DNA of 59,060 nucleotides from an uncultured Eubacterium sp. (GTDB lineage Bacteria; Bacillota; Clostridia; Peptostreptococcales; Anaerovoracaceae): the NCBI GenBank assembly GCA_902495595.1, contig CABUXV010000010.1, positions 1-59,060 on the forward strand, written 5' to 3'. The translations under genes and the position numbers were made by a program. A model generated the notes under the pieces. The model searched no databases and was not told where the DNA came from. It saw only the letters and a list, made by a program, of their open reading frames with translations. Shown here piece after piece: positions 1-8,806 of the stretch; position 1 is the first letter of the stretch; each line of letters starts with the position of its first letter.

Positions 1-384
1 AATGAAAACTTTATTGAATATCATGAATTTTGTGATAAAAAAGAATTAATCAACTATTATAGAAATGCGCATATTTTTGTTATGCCTTCTAAAAAAGAAA
101 CATTTGGTATAGTATATGCCGAAGCATTAACTCAAGGATTACCGTTAATATATACAAAAGGACAAGGGTTTGATGGCCAGTTTGAAGATGGCTTTATAGG
201 ATATTGTGTTGATGCAACAAATATATCTGATATAAAGAAATCAATATTAAAAGTTATTGATAATTATAGTAAATTATCAAAAAATGTTGTAGATATAAAT
301 TTGAAATTTAACTGGGAGCAAATTTCAGCTAGATATTATAAATTATATGAGGATATTGCAAATGAAAAAAATTTGTCATATTAG
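1..384 (+). CDS. Glycosyltransferase family 4, C-terminal part (5' end outside window)
   Basis: The reading frame is open from base 1, so the gene begins upstream of the window and only about 127 C-terminal residues are visible. They show the nucleotide-sugar-binding half of a GT-B (GT4) glycosyltransferase: a stretch reading as 'yrnAHIFVMPSKKETFGIVYAEA', with the E-x7-E type motif (E in KETFG, E in YAEAL) that contacts the donor sugar. It would transfer a sugar to a lipid-linked oligosaccharide on the inner face of the membrane. It overlaps the next glycosyltransferase start, so the two are translationally coupled. Very A+T-rich codon use is shared with the next five genes. The donor and acceptor sugars cannot be told. 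Confidence 0.85.
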   Translation, partial: NENFIEYHEFCDKKELINYYRNAHIFVMPSKKETFGIVYAEALTQGLPLIYTKGQGFDGQFEDGFIGYCVDATNISDIKKSILKVIDNYSKLSKNVVDINLKFNWEQISARYYKLYEDIANEKNLSY

Positions 385-1483
385 TATTAATCATCCAAGG
401 TATGATCAAAGAATTGTAGAAAAAGAATGCTTATCGTTGAAAATGGCAGGATATGATGTATATGTAATTGCAAATGATAACTTAGACGATGAAGTATATA
501 AAGGCATTAAAATTATTTCAATAGATATGCCTTTAGGAACTAAATTAAAAAGATTTAAAGCTATAAAACGAGCGTTAACGGTGGCGTTGGATTTAAATGC
601 TGATATTTATCATATTCACGAACCCGATTTATTAATGATAGCGTTGAAGCTTAAAGCACATAAAAAAATTGTAATTTTTGATAGCCATGAATATTATAGG
701 GATCAAATTAATTTTAGAGGAATAAATTCAAACCTAGGTAAAAGAATAATAAGAAAAATATATACATGTTATGAAAAATATTATATAAAACGCATTGATG
801 CGGTGATATTTCCTACGGATGAGTATATTGTAAATAATGAAATAATAGCGCCGTTTAGATACGAGGCTAAGAAGGTTATTTATATAGGTAATTATCCTAA
901 AGATATTATATTAAGAAAAAATAATAATTCTAATAATAAATTTACTCTTTGTTATGCAGGTAGATTATCGGATTCCAGGGGAATTACAAATTTAATTCAA
1001 GCTTGCTATAAAACGGATTGTAAATTAATTTTAGCTGGTATATTTGATACAATAGAATACAAAAATCGTATTACAGAAGATAAGTGTTTCAGTTGTGTTG
1101 ATTATTTAGGACGATGTTCACTAGATGAGGTGTATAATATTTATAGTAAATCTGATGTTGGTGTTTCTTTATTAAAAAATATTGGTCAATATTACAAAGG
1201 GCGTAATTTACCAACAAAGTTATATGAATATATGCAATGTAGTTTACCAATAATTTGTAATGATTCTCCATATATCATAGAATTAAATGAAAAATACAAT
1301 TTCTGTATTACGGTTAATCCTGATAATATTGACGAAATAGTGAAAGCTATTATGTTATTAAAAGATAATAGTGAGTACAGAAAAAAATTAGGTGAAAATG
1401 GGTATAAGTTAATGAGCAATAAATTTAAATGGGAAAATGATGCTCAAAAGTTAATTGAATTTTATGATGAATTGGAGTATTAA
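362..1483 (+). CDS. Glycosyltransferase family 4
   Basis: A 373-residue GT-B fold glycosyltransferase. The start is placed at ATG 362 (MKKICHISINHP) because a GAGG Shine-Dalgarno lies 8-10 bases ahead; an in-frame ATG at 347 has no ribosome site. The N-terminal domain has the 'HP.YD.RI..KEC.sL..AGYDV' pattern of GT4 enzymes, and the C-terminal domain has 'CYAGRLSDSRGI' and, near residue 280, 'LPTKLYEYMQCSLPII', the donor-phosphate/sugar-binding segment. It overlaps the upstream glycosyltransferase by 23 bases and is followed 10 bases later by a polymerase-like gene. It probably adds one sugar to a polysaccharide repeat unit; the linkage is unknown. Confidence 0.9.
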   Translation: MKKICHISINHPRYDQRIVEKECLSLKMAGYDVYVIANDNLDDEVYKGIKIISIDMPLGTKLKRFKAIKRALTVALDLNADIYHIHEPDLLMIALKLKAHKKIVIFDSHEYYRDQINFRGINSNLGKRIIRKIYTCYEKYYIKRIDAVIFPTDEYIVNNEIIAPFRYEAKKVIYIGNYPKDIILRKNNNSNNKFTLCYAGRLSDSRGITNLIQACYKTDCKLILAGIFDTIEYKNRITEDKCFSCVDYLGRCSLDEVYNIYSKSDVGVSLLKNIGQYYKGRNLPTKLYEYMQCSLPIICNDSPYIIELNEKYNFCITVNPDNIDEIVKAIMLLKDNSEYRKKLGENGYKLMSNKFKWENDAQKLIEFYDELEY

Positions 1484-1492
1484 TAATTAAAT

Positions 1493-2788
1493 ATGAATAT
1501 AATAAATAAATTTTTTGATGGAACGATATCAAAAATACAGCCAAATAAAAATATATGTTTTTTTATGTTAAAATATATATTTTTTATAATTGTGGTTGGA
1601 TTAATTGTAGATGTTAGCATATCTGTAGATTATCAAATTAAAATGTTATTTTTGTCTATAGTGTTTATTGCTGTACTATTTTTTTCTTATGATAAAAATT
1701 TTAAAAATAAAATTACTAGATTTAAAATTATTTTAATATTATTGTTCATATCATTAGGAATTTGTTTTTTGTTTAATGGAATTATATTAAAAAGTAATGG
1801 ATATATATTATATTCTATGATTTATATTTTAATTATTCCATGTTTTTTGATAATTAAAATAAATTGGGAATGTAATATTAAAGCTTTTATAAGTGGCGTA
1901 TATGTTTCTAATTGGTTATTTGTAATTGTTTCTTTTATTATTGCACCAATAAACAGAACACCTGGTGGATATACTAGTTTAGTTGGCAATCAAAATTATT
2001 TATCAGCGTTGTTAAGCGTGTTTTTTATATGTTTATTAATTTATAATTATATTAATAAAGGTATATTTTGTAAAATTTTAATTGCAGTAAATTTATTATT
2101 TTTAATACTGACGCAGTCGAGAACGGGAATATTAGTATGTAGTATAAGTTTTGTTATTTATATTTTATATTTATATAAAAGAAAAGTATTAAATAAAAAG
2201 GATATAGTTCATTCTTTAGTAGTTTTTATTTTAGCCATTTTAGCTTCACTTGCTGTTTTTTATTTTATTACACCTAATACATATAGCTATTTTGAAAAAA
2301 ATTTTAGTACAGTAATAAAAAATATAAATTATGTAGATGATTATGATATTAAATTTTCTGATTCATTTTTAGAAAAAATGGGGAAAGGCATTTTAAATTC
2401 AAAGGGGAGGCTTACTTCAGGAAGAAGTGAGATTTGGAATGAGTATATAAAACATATTGAATTTAAAGGGCATAAAAAAGAGACCATTGAAGTTTATGAT
2501 AATGGTATTATACAAGAAAGAGACGCTCATAATAGTATATTACAAATTTCATATAGTGGGGGAATTTTAGCAGGAGTCATATTATCTTTAATTTTTCTTT
2601 TATTTTTTGTTTTCAGCATTAAAAATTTAATAAATATACGTCGAATAAATATTTTTAATATATTTATAATTATGATAGGATTTTCTTATCTAATTACATC
2701 AATGTTTTCTTCGATATATGTTCCTATGAGTGGATTAATGTCCTTTTGTTTTTATATTTTTATAGGTAGTTTAGATTATGAAAGATAA
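1493..2788 (+). CDS. O-antigen polymerase/ligase family membrane protein (Wzy-like)
   Basis: A 431-residue, strongly hydrophobic protein with about ten to twelve membrane segments and one long outside loop near residues 265-345. Motifs typical of the Wzy/O-antigen ligase family are visible: 'GNQNYLSALLSV', 'LTQSRTGILV', 'SGRSEIWNEYI' at the start of the large loop, and 'DAHNSILQISYSGGI' after it. Members join polysaccharide repeat units on the outer face of the membrane. In a Gram-positive host with a Wzx-like neighbour, polymerisation of repeat units is more likely than ligation to lipid A. It lies between a glycosyltransferase and the flippase and overlaps the flippase start by 11 bases. 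Sequence is extremely A+T rich. Confidence 0.85.
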   Translation: MNIINKFFDGTISKIQPNKNICFFMLKYIFFIIVVGLIVDVSISVDYQIKMLFLSIVFIAVLFFSYDKNFKNKITRFKIILILLFISLGICFLFNGIILKSNGYILYSMIYILIIPCFLIIKINWECNIKAFISGVYVSNWLFVIVSFIIAPINRTPGGYTSLVGNQNYLSALLSVFFICLLIYNYINKGIFCKILIAVNLLFLILTQSRTGILVCSISFVIYILYLYKRKVLNKKDIVHSLVVFILAILASLAVFYFITPNTYSYFEKNFSTVIKNINYVDDYDIKFSDSFLEKMGKGILNSKGRLTSGRSEIWNEYIKHIEFKGHKKETIEVYDNGIIQERDAHNSILQISYSGGILAGVILSLIFLLFFVFSIKNLINIRRINIFNIFIIMIGFSYLITSMFSSIYVPMSGLMSFCFYIFIGSLDYER

Positions 2789-4046
2789 TAGATATTTAGC
2801 AAAAATAAAAGTGTTATTTAATACAGGATTTTTTCATATATTTTCTTCAAGTGTATTGAACAAAATTTTAGTATTTTTTAGTAATATAATAGTTGTTAGA
2901 ATTATATCTAAAGTTGATTTTGGCATATATACATATGCATTAAATATAGTTTCATTTGTTTTATTGGTTTCAGGTATAGGTTTAGTATCAGGAACATTTC
3001 AGCTTTGTAGTGAAAAAAAAGAAGAAGAAAAAGAAAGTATATATAGGTATGGATGTTCTGTAGGAATAAAAGTTAATATAGTTTTAGGATTAATAATAGT
3101 ATTAATAGCTGAATTTTCTCATTTAAGCATTAACGGTGCCAATGAAATTATGGTATTAATGCTATTGAATCCATTTTTTTTAATTGTATTTGAATTTCAA
3201 CAAATTTATCTTAGAAGTAATTTTGAAAATAAACGATATTCATATGCAACTACTATTAACACCACACTTATAATGATTGCATCTATTATAGGCTCATTAG
3301 CGTTAGGTGTAAAAGGATTAATTATTTTTAGATATTTTGCATATATAGTCACAATATTTATTATTATGTATTGTTATAAGGTTCCCGTATCTATAATAAG
3401 GGGAGCATATATTAGCGCTGAAGAAAAAAAAGTTTTATTTAAAATATCTATAGTTAGCATGATGAATAATGGGGTTTCGCAATTACTTTATTTATTAGAT
3501 ATTTTTATATTAGGTGTAGTAATTTCAAATGAAGAAATTGTTGCATCATATAAAATTGCAACAGTTATTCCGACTGCATGTATTTTTATTCCAACCGCAA
3601 TAATAACATATATTTATCCATATTTTGCATCACATAAAGATGATAAAAGATGGTGCTTAAATCATTATAAAATGGTTATTAAATATATGAGTATTTTAAA
3701 TGTTTTAATTTCTGCCTTTATGGTTATTTTTGCCAAATGGATTATAATTATTGTTTATGGAGCACAATATTTAGACTCGCTTTCATGTTTTAGGATATTA
3801 GTTTTTAGTTATTTTTTTTCGGGCACTTTTAGAATTATATCAGGTAATTTATTAGTGACACAAAGAAAACTAGGAGTAAATTTTTTTATTAGTGTTATAT
3901 CAGGTGTAGTTAATATTTTTGGAAATATATTATTGATTTCAAAGTTAGGTTCAGAAGGAGCTGCGATAACAACTCTAATTGTAATGATAATATCTAGTGT
4001 GTTATCTACTGTTTATTATGTATATATATTGAAAAAGGAGAATTGA
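2778..4046 (+). CDS. Polysaccharide flippase (Wzx-like, MATE/MOP superfamily)
   Basis: A 422-residue membrane protein with about twelve hydrophobic segments. The N-terminal 'SSSVLNKILVFFSNIIVVRIISKVDFG' region and the paired hydrophobic helices fit the polysaccharide-transport branch of the MOP exporter superfamily. Such proteins move undecaprenyl-linked repeat units across the membrane for polymerisation by Wzy. The gene overlaps the 3' end of the Wzy-like gene and ends one base before the asparagine-synthetase-like start, so the block is one transcript. Length is normal (400-500 residues). Substrate structure is unknown. Confidence comes from topology and context rather than a unique motif. 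Confidence 0.85.
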   Translation: MKDNRYLAKIKVLFNTGFFHIFSSSVLNKILVFFSNIIVVRIISKVDFGIYTYALNIVSFVLLVSGIGLVSGTFQLCSEKKEEEKESIYRYGCSVGIKVNIVLGLIIVLIAEFSHLSINGANEIMVLMLLNPFFLIVFEFQQIYLRSNFENKRYSYATTINTTLIMIASIIGSLALGVKGLIIFRYFAYIVTIFIIMYCYKVPVSIIRGAYISAEEKKVLFKISIVSMMNNGVSQLLYLLDIFILGVVISNEEIVASYKIATVIPTACIFIPTAIITYIYPYFASHKDDKRWCLNHYKMVIKYMSILNVLISAFMVIFAKWIIIIVYGAQYLDSLSCFRILVFSYFFSGTFRIISGNLLVTQRKLGVNFFISVISGVVNIFGNILLISKLGSEGAAITTLIVMIISSVLSTVYYVYILKKEN

Positions 4047-5750
4047 ATGCCAGGTATTTTTGTAACAAACATTGTTAATAATGAAAAAAATTTTGATTTA
4101 ATAAATATTTCAGATCAAAAAACATATACACAAGAATTAAAAAATAAAGATTTTACAATAAAACGAAATTCACTTGATAGTTTTAGAGAAGATAAAGTTT
4201 TTTATGAAGATAAAAAATATATTATTATAATTGAAGGAGTAATACTGAATTCGAAGGAGCTTATTAAAAAGCATCGTGTAGAAAATTTAAAAGATGCTAT
4301 TATTAAGATGATATATTCCAATGATATTTTTTTTAATGAATTTAGAGGCACTTTTTCAGGAGCAATATATTATAAAGATAAAAAGAAATGGATTGTTTTT
4401 ACCGATCATGTTGGCAGTCATGCAATTTATTATTATCAAAAAAATGATGTTTTTATTTTTGCTAGTCAATTGAATTATATTATAGATTGTATGCACCTAA
4501 ATGGTATTAATATTAGTGAAGATTATCATGGTATTGGGTGTTTATTGGATTGGGGATATCTAATAGACAATTCAACAGTGGTTAAGGAGATTAAAAGATT
4601 ATATCCCGGAGAATATTTAGTAATTGAAAATAATGAGATTTATGTGAATTCTTATTATGTGGCAAATTATAAACAGGAAAGCAAACCAATAGAAGAAGTC
4701 ATTGAAAAATTAGATGTATCATTTGGAAAAGCTGTGTCTAGGGTAGTAAATAAAAATAAGGAAAATGGATATAAGACTGTCATAGATATAAGTGGTGGCT
4801 TAGATAGTCGTATGATTGCATTTAAAGCTAGAGAATTATTTGATTCATCTGATTTTTTAGGTATAAGCTTTAGCAAAGTTGGTACTATTGAGCAAGAAAT
4901 TGCTTCTAATGTAGCAAAAAAGTTAGATATAAGTTTTATTCATAAGGCATTAGATACTGATAGTTGTATTAGGGATATAGAAGATAATATGTTTATGAAT
5001 AATGGCTCTTCTTATTATACAGGATTATTATGCGGGAAAAATATTTCTGAGATAATTGATAATCGTATTTTTGGTATAGAATTGACGGGGCTTATGGGTG
5101 ATATGAATGAAAGTAGTATGATAAGTGAAGATGGATTGATAAGGCCCAGTTTAAAAAATCAAAGATTTAGAACCAGCAGGATGTTTAATTTAAATGAGTT
5201 TAGTAATTATTCTGATTGTATGAATAAATTTGAAACAAATGAAGTGTTTTGGCTATATACTAGAGGAATTATGGCAGGAATGAATACTGTTTTGTCGAGA
5301 CAAAATTATATGGAATTAATTACACCGTTTGGAGATGTTGAATTTTTAGAGGCATATTTATCTATACCATGGGCTGAAAGGGTAAATAAAAAAATATTAT
5401 TGCAGTGGATGAAAAAAAAATATCCTGATGCTGTAAAAATTAAATATTCATCAACATTATTGCCAGCTAAATTAACAGGTACTTTTAGGCAGCGTATTAT
5501 AACTAAATTTTTAAAAAAGATTAATAGTGTTTTTCATATGGATAAAATTAAAATGGTTCCTATCGATTTATGGATAAAGAATAATGAAAAATATATAGAT
5601 GAATATTATAAAAACAATATAAAAAGTATTAATTGTGATATTAATATTAAAAATAAGTTAGATATGTTATATAATAGTAACAATGTTACTGATAAAATCG
5701 TATCATTGTCTGTTATTGCTTGCTATAAGTTATATTTATATACCATTTAG
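4047..5750 (+). CDS. Asparagine synthetase B-like protein with a degenerate glutaminase domain
   Basis: A 567-residue homologue of glutamine-hydrolysing asparagine synthetase. The C-terminal ATP-pyrophosphatase domain is intact, with the PP-loop SGGLDSR near residues 249-255. The N-terminal class II amidotransferase domain is recognisable in layout (a 'FRGTFSGAIYYKDKKKWIVFTDHVGSHAIYYY' equivalent, given here in pieces: FRGTFSG, TDHVGSHA), but the protein begins MPGIF, whereas working enzymes begin MCGI with Cys2 as nucleophile. Glutamine hydrolysis should therefore be lost; the enzyme may use ammonia or catalyse another adenylation-dependent amide formation, for example on a sugar or uronic acid of the polysaccharide. 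A similar loss is known in lasso peptide cyclases, but no precursor peptide is seen here. It starts directly after the flippase stop. Confidence 0.85.
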   Translation: MPGIFVTNIVNNEKNFDLINISDQKTYTQELKNKDFTIKRNSLDSFREDKVFYEDKKYIIIIEGVILNSKELIKKHRVENLKDAIIKMIYSNDIFFNEFRGTFSGAIYYKDKKKWIVFTDHVGSHAIYYYQKNDVFIFASQLNYIIDCMHLNGINISEDYHGIGCLLDWGYLIDNSTVVKEIKRLYPGEYLVIENNEIYVNSYYVANYKQESKPIEEVIEKLDVSFGKAVSRVVNKNKENGYKTVIDISGGLDSRMIAFKARELFDSSDFLGISFSKVGTIEQEIASNVAKKLDISFIHKALDTDSCIRDIEDNMFMNNGSSYYTGLLCGKNISEIIDNRIFGIELTGLMGDMNESSMISEDGLIRPSLKNQRFRTSRMFNLNEFSNYSDCMNKFETNEVFWLYTRGIMAGMNTVLSRQNYMELITPFGDVEFLEAYLSIPWAERVNKKILLQWMKKKYPDAVKIKYSSTLLPAKLTGTFRQRIITKFLKKINSVFHMDKIKMVPIDLWIKNNEKYIDEYYKNNIKSINCDINIKNKLDMLYNSNNVTDKIVSLSVIACYKLYLYTI

Positions 5751-5762
5751 GAGAGATTTTAA

Positions 5763-6470
5763 ATGAATAAAATAAAACCATTATTGTGGGATAGTGAATT
5801 TTTTAATATAAGTTGTGGGCGTATTATTATAGACAATAAATTTGAAGGGTGGGACGAACTTCGTGATGAAATAAAATTATATGATTTTATTAGTATACAA
5901 AATGTTGATAATGATATTGGAAGAAATGAAAAAATTTCAGAATTAGGAAAGGCATTTTTGGCAGATATAAATATACAGTTTAGTAAAAAAATAAAAAAAG
6001 GTTCAAAAAATGAAAATTGTGTATTATATTCATGCAAGGATATTTCTAAAAAAGATTTTAGCTTTATTGAAGTTAAAAGAGATGATTTTATATATTCTAA
6101 ATTTGAATGTGATAGCGAGTTTAAAAAATTAAATGGCTATAGAGTATATAAAGAATGGATAAAAAATGCTTTAAATGATAATAATAAATTTTTTCTGATA
6201 TATGAAGATGAACATCCAAAGGCATTCATATTGTTTAGCATTTATGGAGAAACGGCTAGAATAGAGTTAATCAAAGTGAATAAGGAATATCAAAAAAATG
6301 GTGTGGCAACTAAAATGATAAAGTGCCTTGAGTATATTTTAAATAATAAAAATATAAATTACTTGAACGTAGGAACTCAAGTGAATAATATTGGTGCAGT
6401 TAATTTATATCATAAATTAGGCTTTAAAGAAATATCACATAATTCAGTTTTTCATTTGTGGAACAAATAA
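5763..6470 (+). CDS. GNAT-family N-acetyltransferase (WecD-like, amino-sugar acetylation)
   Basis: A 235-residue protein. It opens with 'PLLWDSEFFNISCGRI', a signature of the WecD/FdtC-like group that acetylates dTDP-4-amino-4,6-dideoxyhexoses. The C-terminal half holds the GNAT acetyl-CoA-binding region ('EYQKNGVATKMI', then 'NIGAVNLYHKLGFKE' near the end). A GGAG ribosome site sits 10 bases ahead of the ATG. It is followed 37 bases later by a nucleotide-sugar aminotransferase, and the two together would aminate and acetylate a keto-sugar. The exact sugar cannot be read; no dehydratase that would make the keto-sugar lies in the window. Confidence 0.82.
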   Translation: MNKIKPLLWDSEFFNISCGRIIIDNKFEGWDELRDEIKLYDFISIQNVDNDIGRNEKISELGKAFLADINIQFSKKIKKGSKNENCVLYSCKDISKKDFSFIEVKRDDFIYSKFECDSEFKKLNGYRVYKEWIKNALNDNNKFFLIYEDEHPKAFILFSIYGETARIELIKVNKEYQKNGVATKMIKCLEYILNNKNINYLNVGTQVNNIGAVNLYHKLGFKEISHNSVFHLWNK

Positions 6471-6507
6471 AGTTTATTAATTTTAATGTAGAAAAGAGAT
6501 ATTAATT

Positions 6508-7644
6508 ATGCAATTCAGAGATTTAAAAAAACAATATCAAGTATTAAAAAAAAATATTGATGAGGCCATGGTTGAGGTTGCAACAAACTGTAATTTTATA
6601 AATGGTCAGCAAGTTAAAACCTTGGAAAAGGAACTGTCTGAGTATGTAGGAGTCAAGCATTGCATTACATGTGCTAATGGCACAGATGCTCTTACAATGG
6701 CTATGATGGCTTGGAATATAAAAGAAGGGGATGCTGTTTTCGTTCCTGATTTCACTTTCTTTTCATCTGGGGAGATAGTATCTCATGCTGGCGCAACTCC
6801 TATTTTTGTTGATGTGGATATGAATACATACAATATTTCGGCAGATTCTCTGGAAGAAGAAATAAAGAAAGTTATTGATGATGGGAAGCTGCAGCCTAAA
6901 GTCATAATTGCAGTAGACCTTTTCGGTCTTCCAGCTGATTTTAAGGCGATAAGAAAAATTGCAGAAAAATATAATTTAAAAGTCCTTGAAGATGGAGCTC
7001 AGGGATTTGGAGGAAGTATTGATGGAAAAATGGCATGTAGTTTCGGTGATATAAGTACTACATCTTTTTTTCCTGCTAAACCTCTAGGTTGTTATGGAGA
7101 TGGTGGCGCAGTATTTACGGATGATGATGAAATTGCGGTATTATTGGAATCTATTAGGGTTCATGGAAAAGGCGAGATGAAATACGATAATGTACGGGTT
7201 GGTCTTAATTCAAGGCTTGACACAATACAGGCAGCTATATTGTCTATAAAGCTTAGAGCCTTTGCGGAATATGAATTGAAAGATATTAATTTAGCAGCTA
7301 AAAAATATACAGAAAAATTATCTAAGCTCGGAGATAAAATTAAAATTCCGTCAATGCCTGAAGGTTTTTATTCGAGCTGGGCTCAGTATACAATACAGCT
7401 TGAAGACAAAGAAACCAGAGACAAACTTCAGAGTACTCTTAAAGAAGCCGGAATTCCAAGTATGGTTTATTATCCGAAACCCATGCATAAGCAGGAAGCT
7501 TTTTCCGGTCAGACATATGATGATTTAAAACTGGTCAACACAGTAAAACTTTGTGATACAGTATTATCGCTTCCGATGCATCCGTATTTAACAGATGAAG
7601 ATATTAATATCGTGGTAGATAAAGTAATAAATACATTAAGATAA
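6508..7644 (+). CDS. DegT/DnrJ/EryC1/StrS-family nucleotide-sugar aminotransferase (WbpE-like)
   Basis: A 378-residue PLP enzyme. Family marks include 'CANGTDALTMAMMA' near residues 53-66, 'VDLFGLPADF', 'EDGAQGFGG', and the PLP Schiff-base lysine K191 in 'FFPAKPLGCYGDGGA'. The order and wording closely follow WbpE/WlbC-type enzymes that transfer an amino group from glutamate to a 3-keto UDP-sugar acid, though dTDP-sugar aminotransferases are close relatives. The gene ends the polysaccharide cluster. Its codon use is less A+T rich than that of the six genes before it, resembling the rest of the chromosome, so it may belong to an older part of the locus. Confidence 0.88.
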   Translation: MQFRDLKKQYQVLKKNIDEAMVEVATNCNFINGQQVKTLEKELSEYVGVKHCITCANGTDALTMAMMAWNIKEGDAVFVPDFTFFSSGEIVSHAGATPIFVDVDMNTYNISADSLEEEIKKVIDDGKLQPKVIIAVDLFGLPADFKAIRKIAEKYNLKVLEDGAQGFGGSIDGKMACSFGDISTTSFFPAKPLGCYGDGGAVFTDDDEIAVLLESIRVHGKGEMKYDNVRVGLNSRLDTIQAAILSIKLRAFAEYELKDINLAAKKYTEKLSKLGDKIKIPSMPEGFYSSWAQYTIQLEDKETRDKLQSTLKEAGIPSMVYYPKPMHKQEAFSGQTYDDLKLVNTVKLCDTVLSLPMHPYLTDEDINIVVDKVINTLR

Positions 7645-7671
7645 ATTCACAGTGTTTAGATGTTAAAGTTA

Positions 7672-7715
7672 ATATAGTCTTTTCATACATAATTATTTGT
7701 TTGAAAAGGCTATAT
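7672..7715 (+). terminator. Hairpin after the polysaccharide cluster
   Basis: ATATAGTCTTTTC pairs with GAAAAGGCTATAT across an 18-base loop, 28 bases after the aminotransferase stop. The tail is only moderately U-rich, so it is a likely but not textbook terminator. Confidence 0.45.
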
Positions 7716-7820
7716 CGTTTAATCGTTTAGATATATTTAGAAACATTAGAACAAATTTCTTGCCACGAATAAAATAATCCTTTATAATTTAATTGCTGTA
7801 TTAAAACTGATAAATTATAT

Positions 7821-7896
7821 GGGGCACTAGCTCAATGGATAGAGTCGCAGACTTCGAATCTGTCGGTTGGGGGTTCGAATCCCTCGTGCCTCGCCA
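7821..7896 (+). tRNA. tRNA-Arg (anticodon TCG)
   Basis: A 76-base cloverleaf folds completely. The acceptor stem GGGGCAC pairs with GTGCCTC (one G-U), the D stem is GCTC/GAGT, the anticodon stem GCAGA/TCTGT closes the loop CTTCGAA, and the T arm GGGGG/CCCTC has loop TTCGAAT. Position 73 is G and CCA is encoded. The anticodon TCG at 34-36 reads the arginine codon CGA. The gene stands alone, between the polysaccharide cluster and an isolated nuclease-like gene. The T-arm consensus and the encoded CCA argue that it is functional. Confidence 0.93.
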
Positions 7897-7914
7897 TTTT
7901 AATTATTGTAAAAT

Positions 7915-7963
7915 AAGAATTGAGTAAAATGAATTTATATTTTTCAAACTCAGTTCTTTTTTT
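7915..7963 (+). terminator. Terminator after tRNA-Arg
   Basis: AAGAATTGAGT pairs with ACTCAGTTCTT and is followed by a run of seven T. The position, 19 bases past the tRNA, fits an intrinsic terminator. Confidence 0.8.
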
Positions 7964-8065
7964 ATTAAATACTTAGTTCCTCTAAGTTGATAAGCTGCCA
8001 ATATTAGGATATAATCATAACAAATGCAGCATAGTAATTGTTTGTTTATTGTAAAGGTGTATGTA

Positions 8066-8806
8066 ATGAATTATGAAACATATTATGATGGTCTGGGGAA
8101 AGAGTATTATATAGCCTCTGAGTTTTGGAAGATGGGTTATGAAGCCAGTAAACTTGCTGTTGATTATGGCTTTGATTTGATGGTGACAAACAGTATCAAG
8201 AAAAATGAAGAGCCTGTTCAGTACAGAATTCAGGTGAAAAGCAGAAACATAAACAATATATCCATGAAACTTTCAGGCGCGGGAGAGCGTGAAGAAGGAA
8301 CGAGAATAACTTTCGCTGTCGAAAACAGATATTATGAGCAGCTTAAAGATGAGAAAAACAATGCTATATTCATAGGATGCCTTTATAAAAAATTATCAGA
8401 AATATCGAGCGAGTTTTTGTGTTCATTTTGGTTTCCCGGAAAAGCTTTTTATGCACTTGAGGAAGACAACATTATTTATGACGGAAAAGCACGTTTTTTT
8501 AATAAAAAATGTTTTGACATTTTATACAGAAGTGAAGCCAGTATGACAACAAGGTTTATGGAACTTTTGGAACGGTATGATAATATTGCAAAAGAGAGCG
8601 GGGAGATTTCCGAGCTCGCTAAATGCAACGGTATTTTAAGAGAGTATATACAGAAAAGTACTATAATAAATAATAATTCCAATAAGTACATAGGATTTTA
8701 TCGACAGAAAGAAGAGAAACAATTTATTTTGAATAAAAGATATTTATCCCTTGAAAGTATAAATGCTTTTAATGATATAAAAGATAATTATATATTTGAA
8801 AAGTAA
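8066..8806 (+). CDS. PD-(D/E)XK nuclease-like protein of unknown function
   Basis: A 246-residue soluble protein that I do not recognise as a named family. The start at ATG 8066 (MNYETYYDGLGKEYYIASEF) has AAAGGTG 7 bases ahead; an in-frame ATG at 8024 lacks such a site. The N-terminal third looks like the PD-(D/E)XK nuclease core: a helix 'GKEYYIASEFWKMGYEASK', then D37 in 'DYGFDLMV', and after a short strand Q56-V-K58-S in 'YRIQVKSRN', the place where catalytic E/Q-x-K normally lies. The rest has no recognisable domain. It is a single gene beside a tRNA, with a terminator on each side, an arrangement common for transferred defence-type genes. Nuclease activity is inferred only from the motif. 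Confidence 0.6.
   Translation: MNYETYYDGLGKEYYIASEFWKMGYEASKLAVDYGFDLMVTNSIKKNEEPVQYRIQVKSRNINNISMKLSGAGEREEGTRITFAVENRYYEQLKDEKNNAIFIGCLYKKLSEISSEFLCSFWFPGKAFYALEEDNIIYDGKARFFNKKCFDILYRSEASMTTRFMELLERYDNIAKESGEISELAKCNGILREYIQKSTIINNNSNKYIGFYRQKEEKQFILNKRYLSLESINAFNDIKDNYIFEK

Noticed and set aside
4047..5750. Lasso peptide cyclase (McjC-like)
   Set aside because: The glutaminase domain is degenerate as in lasso cyclases, but no precursor peptide or B protein is nearby and the neighbours are polysaccharide genes.
7821..8806. Integrated island at tRNA-Arg
   Set aside because: No integrase and no direct repeat of the tRNA 3' end were seen downstream.
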